Positions 34,472 to 43,740 of a DNA stretch of 53,695 nucleotides are shown here, piece by piece; the stretch's first letter is position 1; each line of letters opens with the position of its first letter. Made by a program: the position numbers and the translations under genes. Under the pieces are notes generated by a model. That model did not search any database. It worked only from the letters and a program-made list of their open reading frames with translations, and had not been told where the DNA came from. The DNA is from UBA1275 sp002323515 (GTDB lineage: Bacteria; Bacteroidota; Rhodothermia; Balneolales; Balneolaceae): NCBI GenBank assembly GCA_964007875.1, contig CAXGAH010000016.1, forward strand, positions 1-53,695, written 5' to 3'.

Positions 34472-34915
34472 ATGAAAGCAGTATCCGATCTTCACGAACT
34501 AGGAGAAGAAATTGAAAAACAAGTGCACAAGTTTGGGCAAGAGCTTCACGATTTCGTTGAGCGAGTGATTCCCACATCTACAAAAGCAAAAGATTTTCGG
34601 CCCGACGCTGACCTTATTGTTTCAAACACGACCTTTAGGATTGTAATGGATTTACCTGGCCTCACAAAAAAAGAAATTGCGATTATCCGTAAACAAGATG
34701 TACTCACCGTACGCGGTGAAAGAGAGGTAGTATTGGCGGAAAATGAACATTATAAAAGAAAAGAACGAAAATCAGGTGCATTCATGCGTTCATTTGCAAT
34801 TCCGGAAAAAGCCGATGCTAGTAACATCACCGCCAGCTTTCGAAACGGGGTGTTAACCATACAGTTTCCAATGGGTGGTACCGATGAGGATACCACTCAC
34901 ATACCTGTGCAATAG
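34472..34915 (+). CDS. small heat-shock protein, Hsp20/alpha-crystallin family
   Basis: An ATP-independent holdase chaperone of 147 aa. The alpha-crystallin domain spans ~50-140 and ends in the typical ASFRNGVLTIQFP segment, with DLPGLTKKEI at its start. The short N-terminal arm has a charged helix (EEIEKQVHKFGQELHDF). It lies 72 nt upstream of dnaK, a placement consistent with a joint heat-shock unit. Confidence 0.93.
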   Translation: MKAVSDLHELGEEIEKQVHKFGQELHDFVERVIPTSTKAKDFRPDADLIVSNTTFRIVMDLPGLTKKEIAIIRKQDVLTVRGEREVVLAENEHYKRKERKSGAFMRSFAIPEKADASNITASFRNGVLTIQFPMGGTDEDTTHIPVQ

Positions 34916-34987
34916 CGACGGATTTATCTTAATAGAGTAACGCTTACAACAAATTTAATGACAACGAACGAGTAAAAAGATACAGCA

Positions 34988-36922
34988 ATGGGAAAAATAA
35001 TTGGAATAGATTTAGGAACAACCAACTCTTGTGTTTCCGTAATGGAAGGCAATGAACCGGTCGTTATTCAAAACGCAGAAGGTGGTCGTACGACTCCGTC
35101 TGTAGTGGCTTTTGCAAAAGATGGTGAACGTATGGTAGGAGCTCCTGCTAAGCGGCAAGCCATTACCAACCCAGACAAAACAATTGCCTCAGTTAAACGA
35201 TTTATGGGGCGTATGTTCGATGAGGTTTCCGGCGAGACTAAGCAAGTAGCCTACAAAGTTGTTAAAGGAGATGACAATACGGCACGCGTAGAGATTGATG
35301 ATCGTAAATACGCACCCCAAGAGATCTCAGCTATTGTACTTCAAAAAATGAAACAAACCGCTGAAGAATATTTAGGTGAAAAAGTAACCGATGCCGTTAT
35401 TACTGTCCCTGCATATTTCAATGATGCGCAACGTAAAGCAACTCAAGAGGCTGGCAAAATAGCCGGTTTGGAAGTGAAGCGTATCATCAATGAGCCCACA
35501 GCGGCGGCACTAGCCTACGGTCTTGAAAAAAAAGATACCGACCAAACCATTGCCGTTTATGACTTAGGTGGTGGTACCTTTGATGTTTCTATACTTGATT
35601 TAGGAGACGGAGTCTTTGAGGTAAAATCAACCAACGGTGACACTCATTTGGGTGGAGATGACTTTGACCAACGAATCATTGACTTCTTAGCCGATGAATT
35701 TAAAAATACTGATGGTATTGATCTCAGAAATGATGCCATGGCTATGCAACGATTAAAAGATGCTGCCGAAAAAGCAAAAATCGAGTTATCCAGCTCACAG
35801 AAAACAACCATCAACCTTCCATTTATCACGGCCACCCAAGATGGTCCGAAGCACATAAACATCGACCTAAGTCGCTCGAAATTCGAACAACTTGTAGACG
35901 ACCTTGTGAAGCGCTCCATTAAGCCATGTGAGCAAGCTTTAAAAGATGCTGGGCTAGGTAAAAGCGACATTGATCAAGTTATATTAGTTGGTGGTTCGAC
36001 CCGAATCCCGCGTATTCAAAAAGCCGTTAAAGAATTTTTTGGAAAAGATCCAAGTAAAGGGGTAAATCCAGACGAAGTTGTGGCTGTTGGCGCCGCTATT
36101 CAGGGTGGAGTTCTAACCGGTGAAGTGGATGATGTTGTACTCTTAGATGTAACTCCTCTTACCCTAGGTATTGAAACCTTAGGAGGGGTAATGACCCCAC
36201 TTATCGAGTCCAATAGTACGATTCCAACCTCTAAATCACAGGTATTCTCAACCGCGGCAGATAACCAAAGCAGTGTTGAGATTCACGTGCTTCAAGGAGA
36301 GCGTGCGCAGGCGGCAGCCAACCGTACGCTAGGCCGTTTTCACTTAGATGGTATACCCCCTGCTCCCCGTGGCATGCCTCAAGTTGAAGTAACCTTCGAT
36401 TTAGACGCCAACGGAGTGTTAAATATTATTGCCAAAGACAAAGGTACTGGCAAGGAACAAACCATTCGTATCGAATCTTCCTCCGGTTTATCGGATGAGG
36501 AAATTGAAAAAATGAAACAAGCGGCGAAGGATCACGAAGACGAGGATAAAAAGCTTCGTGAAAAAGTTGAGAAAATGAACCAGGCCGATGGATTAATCTT
36601 CTCTACTAAAAAGCAGCTTGAAGAGTATGCCGATAAAATTTCAGAAGACAACAAGAAAGCTATAGAGGACGCTGTTGCCAAACTTGAAGAAGTGCACAAA
36701 TCGGAGAACTTGGATGAACTTGAAGCCGCCATTGAAGCGGTGAATACCGCTTGGGCGGGGGCTTCCCAGGAAATTTATGCAGCATCGCAGGCTGAAGCCG
36801 CTGCCGGCGGCGCAGAAGCCGAAGGTGATGCAACGGGTGGGGATGAGAGTTCCCCATCAGATAATAATGATGCCGTTGATGCCGACTTTGAAGTTGTCGA
36901 CGAAGACGACAAAGATAAGTAA
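34988..36922 (+). CDS. dnaK: chaperone protein DnaK (Hsp70)
   Basis: An ATP-dependent Hsp70 chaperone of 644 aa. The N-terminus is MGKIIGIDLGTTNSCV; the nucleotide-binding domain shows YDLGGGTFDVSILD and VGGSTRIPRIQ. The linker DVVLLDVTPLTLGIETLGG, the substrate-binding domain and the acidic tail ending DADFEVVDEDDKDK complete the protein. Neither dnaJ nor grpE is adjacent. tsaD starts 7 nt after the stop, so the two are almost certainly cotranscribed. Confidence 0.98.
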   Translation: MGKIIGIDLGTTNSCVSVMEGNEPVVIQNAEGGRTTPSVVAFAKDGERMVGAPAKRQAITNPDKTIASVKRFMGRMFDEVSGETKQVAYKVVKGDDNTARVEIDDRKYAPQEISAIVLQKMKQTAEEYLGEKVTDAVITVPAYFNDAQRKATQEAGKIAGLEVKRIINEPTAAALAYGLEKKDTDQTIAVYDLGGGTFDVSILDLGDGVFEVKSTNGDTHLGGDDFDQRIIDFLADEFKNTDGIDLRNDAMAMQRLKDAAEKAKIELSSSQKTTINLPFITATQDGPKHINIDLSRSKFEQLVDDLVKRSIKPCEQALKDAGLGKSDIDQVILVGGSTRIPRIQKAVKEFFGKDPSKGVNPDEVVAVGAAIQGGVLTGEVDDVVLLDVTPLTLGIETLGGVMTPLIESNSTIPTSKSQVFSTAADNQSSVEIHVLQGERAQAAANRTLGRFHLDGIPPAPRGMPQVEVTFDLDANGVLNIIAKDKGTGKEQTIRIESSSGLSDEEIEKMKQAAKDHEDEDKKLREKVEKMNQADGLIFSTKKQLEEYADKISEDNKKAIEDAVAKLEEVHKSENLDELEAAIEAVNTAWAGASQEIYAASQAEAAAGGAEAEGDATGGDESSPSDNNDAVDADFEVVDEDDKDK

Positions 36923-36929
36923 GCTTATC

Positions 36930-37943
36930 TTGAACATCCTTGGCATTGAATCTTCTTGCGACGATACTGCCGCTTCGGTGTTAACCGAGGCGGGAGTGTT
37001 GTCCAATGTCATTGCTTCTCAATCCATTCACATCCAATTTGGTGGGGTCGTTCCTGAACTCGCTTCAAGGGCTCATCACCAAACCATTAGCCAAACAGTC
37101 GAGCAGGCGTTGACAGAAGCACAGCTAGCTATTCAGGACATTAATGTAATTGCCGTCACCCAAGGCCCAGGACTCATGGGCTCGTTATTGGTTGGCCTAA
37201 GTTTCGCCAAAGGTATATCCTTGGCTCATCAGATTCCTATAGTGGGAGTGAATCATATGGATGCTCATATTTTTGCTAATACCATTGAGCATACTCTGGA
37301 CTATCCACTAATTGCCTTGACCGTATCTGGTGGCCACACTCAGCTGACCAAGCTTAATAGCTCGAATGAACTACAAATAATCGGCCAAACCAGAGACGAT
37401 GCCTCTGGCGAAGCCTTCGACAAAATTGGTAAGCTTTTAGGTTTAGATTATCCAGCTGGCCCTAAAATAGATCTCCATTCTCGGGAAGGTAACCCCAGTT
37501 TTCATGCCTTCCCAAAGGGTCTCATTTATCAAGGATTGGATTTTAGTTTCTCAGGACTTAAGACCAGTGTTTTGTATTACCTTCAGGATAAAGATGATGC
37601 ATTTATATCCGATCATTTTAACGATATTTGCGCAAGTGTAAGTCATGCCATTACCGAGGTACTTGTAGCGAAATTAGAGCGCGCTATGCAAGTGTATTCT
37701 ATCCCTCGCGCAGTGCTGGCCGGAGGAGTTTCCGCCAATTCTATGCTGCGTGAGAAAGTAGCCATCATGGCAGAAAAAAATGGCTTCATCATACATCAAC
37801 CCGCTTTAGCTTATTGCACTGATAATGCGACAATGATAGCAGCTACAGCTAGAGTTATGCTTCAGAGCGATCTTAGTATTAGTCTTGAGCAACGATTAAG
37901 GGAGGGATGGGGAATTCATCCATATGCTTCGCAAGCTGGTTGA
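36930..37943 (+). CDS. tsaD: tRNA N6-threonylcarbamoyladenosine transferase TsaD
   Basis: TsaD transfers the threonylcarbamoyl group to A37 of ANN-decoding tRNAs. From TTG 36930 the product is 337 aa and begins MNILGIESSCDDTAAS, exactly the family start and length. The longer frame from 36777 lies inside dnaK and is rejected. Metal-binding NHMDAH (HxxxH), SGGHTQL, GEAFDKIGKLLGL and AGGVSANSMLR are present. Coupling to dnaK is by proximity. Confidence 0.95.
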   Translation: MNILGIESSCDDTAASVLTEAGVLSNVIASQSIHIQFGGVVPELASRAHHQTISQTVEQALTEAQLAIQDINVIAVTQGPGLMGSLLVGLSFAKGISLAHQIPIVGVNHMDAHIFANTIEHTLDYPLIALTVSGGHTQLTKLNSSNELQIIGQTRDDASGEAFDKIGKLLGLDYPAGPKIDLHSREGNPSFHAFPKGLIYQGLDFSFSGLKTSVLYYLQDKDDAFISDHFNDICASVSHAITEVLVAKLERAMQVYSIPRAVLAGGVSANSMLREKVAIMAEKNGFIIHQPALAYCTDNATMIAATARVMLQSDLSISLEQRLREGWGIHPYASQAG

Positions 37944-38054
37944 TTCTTGTCAGATTCATCTTTTTTAGCGGTTCATTTTTTGGGGTTCTGAGTACACTAC
38001 GCTTCGCTCATAAGCAGCTATGCGGCTTAGCTAGTAATTCAGTACTTTTCTCCG

Positions 38055-38969
38055 ATGAACGAAACAATAGATGCTCTTCAACTGAATCTTGGCGGTGGCG
38101 GACTCATGGTCATGAATGTGTCCTTGGCCGTTATTATGTTTGGGGTAGCCTTGGAGTTGAAAATCTCCCATTTTAAGGCCATCACAGAACAACCGAAGGG
38201 GGTCCTAGCGGGGTTTATATCTCAGTTTCTATTTCTACCAGCCATTACTTTCGCACTTATTTGGCTATTTGAACCTTATCCTAGCTTTGCTTTGGGTATG
38301 ATGATGGTAGCTGCTTGTCCCGGTGGAAATATTTCAAATTTTTTCTCTCAGTTGTCTGGGGGAAATACCGCCCTTTCGGTAAGCCTCACTGCTATCGCAA
38401 CCTTACTGGCGGTCGTCACCACTCCTTTGAATTTCACCTTTTGGGCAAGTTTATATCCACCGACCGCTGAAATTCTGCGACAAATACAAGTAGACCTTTT
38501 TCAAGTGTTTCAAATTGTTGGTTTAATTTTAGGTATCCCTTTAACACTGGGAATGGTGGTGAGGCGTTATGCAGAAAACTATGCTCTACGTTGGACTGGC
38601 TGGATTAAACGATTTGGAATAGTTTTTTTTGGTGGTTTTGTGGTTGTGGCCTTTAGCATGAATATTGAGCATTTCTTGGGGTACGTTCATTTGGTTATTG
38701 GATTGGTTTTTTTGCATAATTTTCTGGCCTTAGTGGGAGGCTATAGCTGGGGAAAACTGTTTAAACTACCACCTGCCGATTGCAGATCTTTAGCTATAGA
38801 AACAGGTATACAGAATTCAGGACTCGGCCTTTTACTTATCTTTAGCTTCTTTGATTCATTAGGAGGAATGGCTTTAATTGCGGCTTGGTGGGGTATTTGG
38901 CATATCATTGCTGGATTTGCAGTCACCGCCTACTGGACTAAAATCAAAAAAATGGTTCCAACCGATTAA
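38055..38969 (+). CDS. bile acid:sodium symporter (BASS) family transporter
   Basis: An integral membrane protein of 304 aa with about nine hydrophobic segments. It carries the BASS core motif PGGNISNFFSQLSGGN and a second crossover-type region (ETGIQNSGLGLLLI). BASS proteins move organic anions with sodium; in bacteria the substrate is often not a bile acid and cannot be read here. It lies 111 nt after tsaD and 5 nt before the acyltransferase gene. Confidence 0.9.
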   Translation: MNETIDALQLNLGGGGLMVMNVSLAVIMFGVALELKISHFKAITEQPKGVLAGFISQFLFLPAITFALIWLFEPYPSFALGMMMVAACPGGNISNFFSQLSGGNTALSVSLTAIATLLAVVTTPLNFTFWASLYPPTAEILRQIQVDLFQVFQIVGLILGIPLTLGMVVRRYAENYALRWTGWIKRFGIVFFGGFVVVAFSMNIEHFLGYVHLVIGLVFLHNFLALVGGYSWGKLFKLPPADCRSLAIETGIQNSGLGLLLIFSFFDSLGGMALIAAWWGIWHIIAGFAVTAYWTKIKKMVPTD

Positions 38970-38974
38970 ACATC

Positions 38975-40261
38975 ATGCGCAAAAATTATCTTTTTTATCA
39001 ATTTTTCAGAGTCATCATAACTAAATGGGGCCTCATCTTTTATTACCGGAAGATCCGTTCTATTGGACGGGAGAAAATTCCTAAAAAAACGCCTGTGATG
39101 TTTATCCCAAATCATCAAAATTCTTTCATGGATGCGTTATTGATAGTGAGTACTAATTGGAAATATACCTTTTTTTTAACGCGGGCTCAGGCCTTTAGTA
39201 GTGCGTTTATGAGGTGGTTTTTAGAAAACTTAAATATGCTTCCAGTATACCGGATTCGGGATGGTATCAACTCCGTAACCAAAAATAACGCTATTTTTGA
39301 ACGTTGTATTCGTATGCTTGAAAAAAATTATGCACTGCTCGTGTTCGCTGAAGCAAATCATAATTTAAATCGACGTATTAGGCCCCTTAGTAAAGGTTTT
39401 ACTAGGATTGCTTTCGATGCCGAACAACAAAATAATTGGGATTTGAACCTTCATGTTGTTCCTATTGGAGTAAATTACACGCGACATAAAGAATCCCGGA
39501 ACGATGTAACGGTGGTCTATGGAGATCCCATTCCTATGAAAAAGTACCAAGAGTTGTTTCAGCAGGACGAACGTAAAGCGGCTAATGTTCTAAAAAATGA
39601 TGTGGCAAAAGTTATGAAAGCGTGTACAATGCATGTCCAAAATGCTCAACACTATTTCTTACACCAATTGTTACTGGATGATTTAGCCGACGATCGATCG
39701 CACTTAATAGATCCCAAAAAAGTACGCCCTCTCAACGAAAAGTTAGACGATTTAGCTTCCGAAGAGGACTATTTAGCGGCTCAAGAACTGATTGAAATGG
39801 CTGAAAAAAAGCATCTTGACCTAAGTCGGCTTCAAGAGTATACCACAGGTAAACAAAGCTCATTATGGAAAAAACTACTGCTGAGTCCATTCATCCTTCT
39901 TGGGTTTTTGAATTTTCGTATCGCTTACATTCTAATAGATAAAGTAATTCGAAATACAATAAAAGATCATGCCTTTGATGCTTCGATTAAATTTTTGCTC
40001 GCTGTATTCCTATTTCCCTTGAGCCTAGTCCTTATATCCTTTATGTTATGGATAGCTGGGATATCTTTTGAAGGACTATTGATATACTGGGTTACCAGCT
40101 TCTTTAGCTTATTTGGCTTCAAAGAATGGGTCAATAGCCATAAACAAAGAGCTCATAATCGCCAATGGAGAGAATTTGCTAGAAATAATGTCCATCTACA
40201 TGCTGAAATGATTGAGAAATTAAATCGGTTATTATTATTGAAGCAAAAATTGTATAACTAA
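38975..40261 (+). CDS. PlsC-like 1-acylglycerol-phosphate acyltransferase with C-terminal membrane domain
   Basis: A 428-aa member of the PlsC/LPLAT superfamily. The catalytic HxxxxD motif appears as PNHQNSFMDALL (~residues 46-57) and the second motif region as VFAEANHN. About 270 residues of acyltransferase-like domain are followed by hydrophobic segments around 300-325, 337-358 and 365-382. The long C-terminus is not part of classical PlsC (~240 aa). The likely reaction is acylation of a glycerophospholipid intermediate at the inner membrane; exact acceptor unknown. Confidence 0.85.
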   Translation: MRKNYLFYQFFRVIITKWGLIFYYRKIRSIGREKIPKKTPVMFIPNHQNSFMDALLIVSTNWKYTFFLTRAQAFSSAFMRWFLENLNMLPVYRIRDGINSVTKNNAIFERCIRMLEKNYALLVFAEANHNLNRRIRPLSKGFTRIAFDAEQQNNWDLNLHVVPIGVNYTRHKESRNDVTVVYGDPIPMKKYQELFQQDERKAANVLKNDVAKVMKACTMHVQNAQHYFLHQLLLDDLADDRSHLIDPKKVRPLNEKLDDLASEEDYLAAQELIEMAEKKHLDLSRLQEYTTGKQSSLWKKLLLSPFILLGFLNFRIAYILIDKVIRNTIKDHAFDASIKFLLAVFLFPLSLVLISFMLWIAGISFEGLLIYWVTSFFSLFGFKEWVNSHKQRAHNRQWREFARNNVHLHAEMIEKLNRLLLLKQKLYN

Positions 40262-40335
40262 ATTCCGTTTACTAGCCATTACAAGATCTTATTGAATGGG
40301 CGTCTCTATATTACAACAACCTAATCTTTTTATAT

Positions 40336-40905
40336 ATGACTTTACACAATACGTCAACCAGATTATTCTGTCTTAGTAGCTTTACCCTTGCTTTTGTTAT
40401 CATAGCAAGTGGTTGTACACAAAAAGAAAATGTTCAAAATATGGGATATGCTCCTTTATTAACTAAAGCAGTTGCTATAATAAATCCTATAAATGACAGT
40501 AATATTTCAGGGGTTGCTTACTTTGAGCAAACAGAAAATGGCGTACAGGTCGTAGCAGAAGTGTATGGACTAACTGGTGAAAAGCATGGTTTTCACATCC
40601 ATACCTTTGGAGATTGTACTGCAATTGACGGAACTTCAGCTGGAGGACATTTTAATCCTTATGGATTTGAGCATGGTTCTCCACAATCTTTAGACCGCCA
40701 TATGGGAGCAATGGGTAATTTGGAAGTGAATGAAGATGGAGTTGGCCTTAGATATTACATAGATAAAGTAATTGTTCTAAATGAAATAATTGGTCGAGGG
40801 ATAATAGTTCATGGAGGTGAAGACGACCTAATATCACAGCCTTCAGGAGCTTCCGGTCCAAGAGTTGGTTGTGGTGTCATAGGTATAACGACGGAAACCG
40901 AGTAA
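40336..40905 (+). CDS. Cu/Zn superoxide dismutase-family lipoprotein (one zinc ligand substituted)
   Basis: A 189-aa exported protein with signal peptide and lipobox IASGC (~residue 27). The SodC fold motifs are clear: copper ligands in HGFHIH (His87, His89), bridging/zinc His in GGHFNP, a His in EHGSP, DRH, IVHGGEDD and PRVGCGVIG, with a probable disulphide between GDC and GCG. The zinc-ligand Asp of the usual RHxGDxGN motif is Ala125 here (RHMGAMGN). Zinc binding may therefore be weakened, or the protein may have a non-SOD role. The gene is monocistronic by spacing. Confidence 0.88.
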   Translation: MTLHNTSTRLFCLSSFTLAFVIIASGCTQKENVQNMGYAPLLTKAVAIINPINDSNISGVAYFEQTENGVQVVAEVYGLTGEKHGFHIHTFGDCTAIDGTSAGGHFNPYGFEHGSPQSLDRHMGAMGNLEVNEDGVGLRYYIDKVIVLNEIIGRGIIVHGGEDDLISQPSGASGPRVGCGVIGITTETE

Positions 40906-40997
40906 GTTATTGTCACTCGTTATTAATTAACAGGTGAGACAGCCTTATTAGCATTACTTAATTTTCATTGCCTTTAGACTTCTCCCAAAGCATCTTC

Positions 40998-42452
40998 TTA
41001 CTTCTGAGGAGTCTGCCAAGAATTCATTTGATCATGAATGTATGGGCCTAATTGCCCAACTGATATTCGTTCTTGATCCATGGTATCTCGGTGGCGTACG
41101 GTTACCGTATCATCTTCCAATCCATCAAAATCAATGGTTACACAGAATGGAGTACCGGCTTCGTCTAGTCTTCTATAACGTTTGCCAATAGACCCAGCTT
41201 CGTCATACTGCACAGAATAGTCTTCTTTCAAATTTTTACTAATTCGAGTTGCAAGTTCCTTTAATTCAGGTTTTTTAACCAGCGGAAATACACCCACTTG
41301 GATAGGCGCTAATTTGGGAAGTATTTTTAGTACCACCCTAGAATCACCGTCCACTTCTTCTTTTCGGTAAGCATCTGAAAGTACCATGAGGGTACAACGG
41401 TCTAGCCCAATGGAGGTTTCAATCACAAAGGGAATGTAACGCTTATTTTGCGCTTGATCGAAATATTCCATTTTCTTACCAGAGTACCCTTGATGTTGGG
41501 TTAAATCAAAATCCGATCGGTTATGGATTCCCTCCACTTCTTGCCAGCCAATAGGAAATTGGTATTGCACATCGGCCGCAGCACGAGCATAATGGGCCAA
41601 TTTATCGGGTGGATGTGGAGCAAAACGTAAGTTCTTAGTCCGAATACCCATACTCTTATGCCACTCTAGACGCTTCTCAAGCCATTCTTCATACGCCTGC
41701 TCATCTGTACCTGGCTCTACAAAGTATTGCATTTCCATCTGTTCAAACTCTCGCATACGAAATACAAATTGTCGAGCCATCACTTCGTTTCTAAATGCCT
41801 TACCCGTCTGTGCTATCCCAAAAGGTACTTTTACTCGGGTAGAATCAAGTACATTCTTGTAGTTCACAAAAATACCTTGGGCCGTCTCTGGTCGTAAATA
41901 CACCGCATCATCTTCAGAAGCAGTCGCCCCAAAGGCCGTTTTAAACATGAGGTTGAATTGTCTGACTTGTGTCCAATCAAAGGCACCCGAATCAGGTGAC
42001 TTAATTTCGTTTTCTATAATGACATCATAGAGATCTTCGGTCAAACTCTTTCGAGTCCCAGCCGTATCCAATTGCTGTTGGATTTGTTGTGCCTTGTCAG
42101 TTTTACCGTCTTTTTCCAGTTTAAAAATATATTGCTCAATGAGCATATCCGCCCTATAACGGCGCTTAGACTGCTTATCATCAATCATGGGGTCGTTGAA
42201 CCCTGCAACGTGACCACTGGCTTCCCACACTTTAGGGTGCATAAATATTGCGGCATCCACTCCCACAATATTTTCGTGGCGTTGCGTCATTTCCTTCCAC
42301 CAGGCATTACGGATATTTCGCTTGAGTTCAACACCTAAAGGTCCGTAATCATACACCGCACTTAATCCACCATATATTTCCGAGGATTGAAAAATAAATC
42401 CTCGTGCTTTGGCCAAGGACACAATGGTATCTAAACTATCTACATTCGACAT
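40998..42452 (-). CDS. glyS: glycine--tRNA ligase (single-chain alpha2 type)
   Basis: A class II aminoacyl-tRNA synthetase of 484 aa, the homodimeric type rather than the alpha2beta2 enzyme. Motif 2 is AFRNEVMARQFVFRMREFEQ, motif 3 contains SIGLDR, and the glycine-pocket segment MEMQYF is present. A C-terminal anticodon-binding domain (VGVFPLVKK) follows. ATG start at 42452. It is convergent with sodC and divergent from asd, with no operon partner. Confidence 0.95.
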   Translation of the reverse strand: MSNVDSLDTIVSLAKARGFIFQSSEIYGGLSAVYDYGPLGVELKRNIRNAWWKEMTQRHENIVGVDAAIFMHPKVWEASGHVAGFNDPMIDDKQSKRRYRADMLIEQYIFKLEKDGKTDKAQQIQQQLDTAGTRKSLTEDLYDVIIENEIKSPDSGAFDWTQVRQFNLMFKTAFGATASEDDAVYLRPETAQGIFVNYKNVLDSTRVKVPFGIAQTGKAFRNEVMARQFVFRMREFEQMEMQYFVEPGTDEQAYEEWLEKRLEWHKSMGIRTKNLRFAPHPPDKLAHYARAAADVQYQFPIGWQEVEGIHNRSDFDLTQHQGYSGKKMEYFDQAQNKRYIPFVIETSIGLDRCTLMVLSDAYRKEEVDGDSRVVLKILPKLAPIQVGVFPLVKKPELKELATRISKNLKEDYSVQYDEAGSIGKRYRRLDEAGTPFCVTIDFDGLEDDTVTVRHRDTMDQERISVGQLGPYIHDQMNSWQTPQK

Positions 42453-42631
42453 TGTACTACATTTATTGTTGATGATTGAGCTTCGAGGAAGATACCAATT
42501 CTATTTGGCTATTTTCGAACCCTTTTTTGTTTAAAAATACTATTTTACCAACTCGGTCCATAGCTAGGTAATGACTTGGGTTATTATCTGTTTTTCATAC
42601 ACTCTTATCTTTCACTCACTCTAAGGAACAA

Positions 42632-43681
42632 ATGAACGTAGGAATATTAGGCGCTACAGGCGCGGTTGGTCAAAAATTTATTCGCCTTTTAGTACAGCAC
42701 CCATGGTTTACTATCACTGCCTTAGGAGCTTCTGAACGTTCTGCAGGTAAACCCTATGCTAACGCTGTGAATTGGATTGAAGATGTTCCCCTACCCGATC
42801 AAATAGCTCATTTAACGGTTAAACATTGTACACCTGATGCCCTTGACACTGTTGATTTTGTATTTTCTGGGCTGGACCCAAGTGTAGCAACCAACATTGA
42901 AGCTAGCTTTGCTAAAGCAGGTATTCCAGTAATTTCCAACGCCAAAAATTATCGTCAAGACCCCAAAGTACCCTTATTAATTCCAGAGGTAAATCCCGAT
43001 CACATCTCACTCATTTCACATCAAGACTTTAGCCATGATGGATCCGGGTGGATTGTAACCAATCCGAACTGTGTAGCTGTACCGCTTTCACTCGCACTCA
43101 AACCCTTACATGACCAGTTTGGTCTCGAAAATCTTTCCATGACCACTTTACAGGCGCTATCTGGCGCTGGTTACCCTGGAGTGCCTAGTTTAGATATTCT
43201 TGCCAATGTCATTCCATTCATATCAGGTGAAGAACCAAAAATTGCTCCTGAAACTCAAAAAATATTGGGAACCTTAAACGCAACGCAAATTGATCAGCCT
43301 TCATTTACGGTAGATGCCACTTGTACGCGGGTTCATACACTTAATGGACATATGGCAGCAGTGAGTTGTAGATTTTCTACTAAACCCAATTCAGTAGAAC
43401 AAGTCATTCAAACCCTAAAGGCATATCCAAACCCAATTGCAGACCTTGACTTACCCACCTCCCCTGCTCAACTATATCATCTGCATGAACAACAGAACTA
43501 TCCTCAACCCCGACTCCACGCTGATCGCGATAAAGGGATGAGTTTACATATAGGGCGAATACGAGAAGGTGATTTTTTTCACATTAATTTCGTATGTATG
43601 GCCCACAATACTATTCGTGGTGCGGCTGGAGGGGCTGTTCTAAATGCAGAATTACTGCATAAAAAAGGCTATCTAAATTAA
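42632..43681 (+). CDS. asd: aspartate-semialdehyde dehydrogenase (archaeal/fungal type)
   Basis: Reduces L-aspartyl-4-phosphate to the semialdehyde for lysine, threonine, methionine and diaminopimelate. The 349-aa product has the Rossmann motif GATGAVGQKF, catalytic Cys in TNPNCVAVP, His in HTLNGHMAAVS and substrate Arg in IGRIREGD. These are features of the archaeal/fungal-type enzyme rather than the E. coli Asd. A Shine-Dalgarno-like AAGGA lies 5 nt before the ATG. It is a single gene. Confidence 0.9.
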   Translation: MNVGILGATGAVGQKFIRLLVQHPWFTITALGASERSAGKPYANAVNWIEDVPLPDQIAHLTVKHCTPDALDTVDFVFSGLDPSVATNIEASFAKAGIPVISNAKNYRQDPKVPLLIPEVNPDHISLISHQDFSHDGSGWIVTNPNCVAVPLSLALKPLHDQFGLENLSMTTLQALSGAGYPGVPSLDILANVIPFISGEEPKIAPETQKILGTLNATQIDQPSFTVDATCTRVHTLNGHMAAVSCRFSTKPNSVEQVIQTLKAYPNPIADLDLPTSPAQLYHLHEQQNYPQPRLHADRDKGMSLHIGRIREGDFFHINFVCMAHNTIRGAAGGAVLNAELLHKKGYLN

Positions 43682-43695
43682 GTACCTGGCTGAAT

Positions 43696-43740
43696 TACCT
43701 TTTCGTCGAGTTTACGATAACCGGTACCTTTCGTCGAGTT
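43696..43740. repeat. 16/17-bp direct repeat at the 3' end of a small hypothetical gene
   Basis: TACCTTTTCGTCGAGTT (43696-43712) recurs as TACCTTTCGTCGAGTT (43725-43740), differing by one T and offset by 28-29 bp. The second copy encodes the LDERY end of the minus-strand gene at 43712-44104; the first lies past its stop. This looks like a local duplication with a one-base indel. Confidence 0.6.

Noticed and set aside
36777..36929. In-frame N-terminal extension of tsaD inside dnaK
   Set aside because: TsaD begins precisely at TTG 36930 (MNILGIESSCDDT, 337 aa); the extension is the dnaK acidic tail read in another frame.
37907..38176. 89-codon open frame bridging tsaD and the BASS gene
   Set aside because: It overlaps both real genes in another frame and its sequence resembles no protein family.
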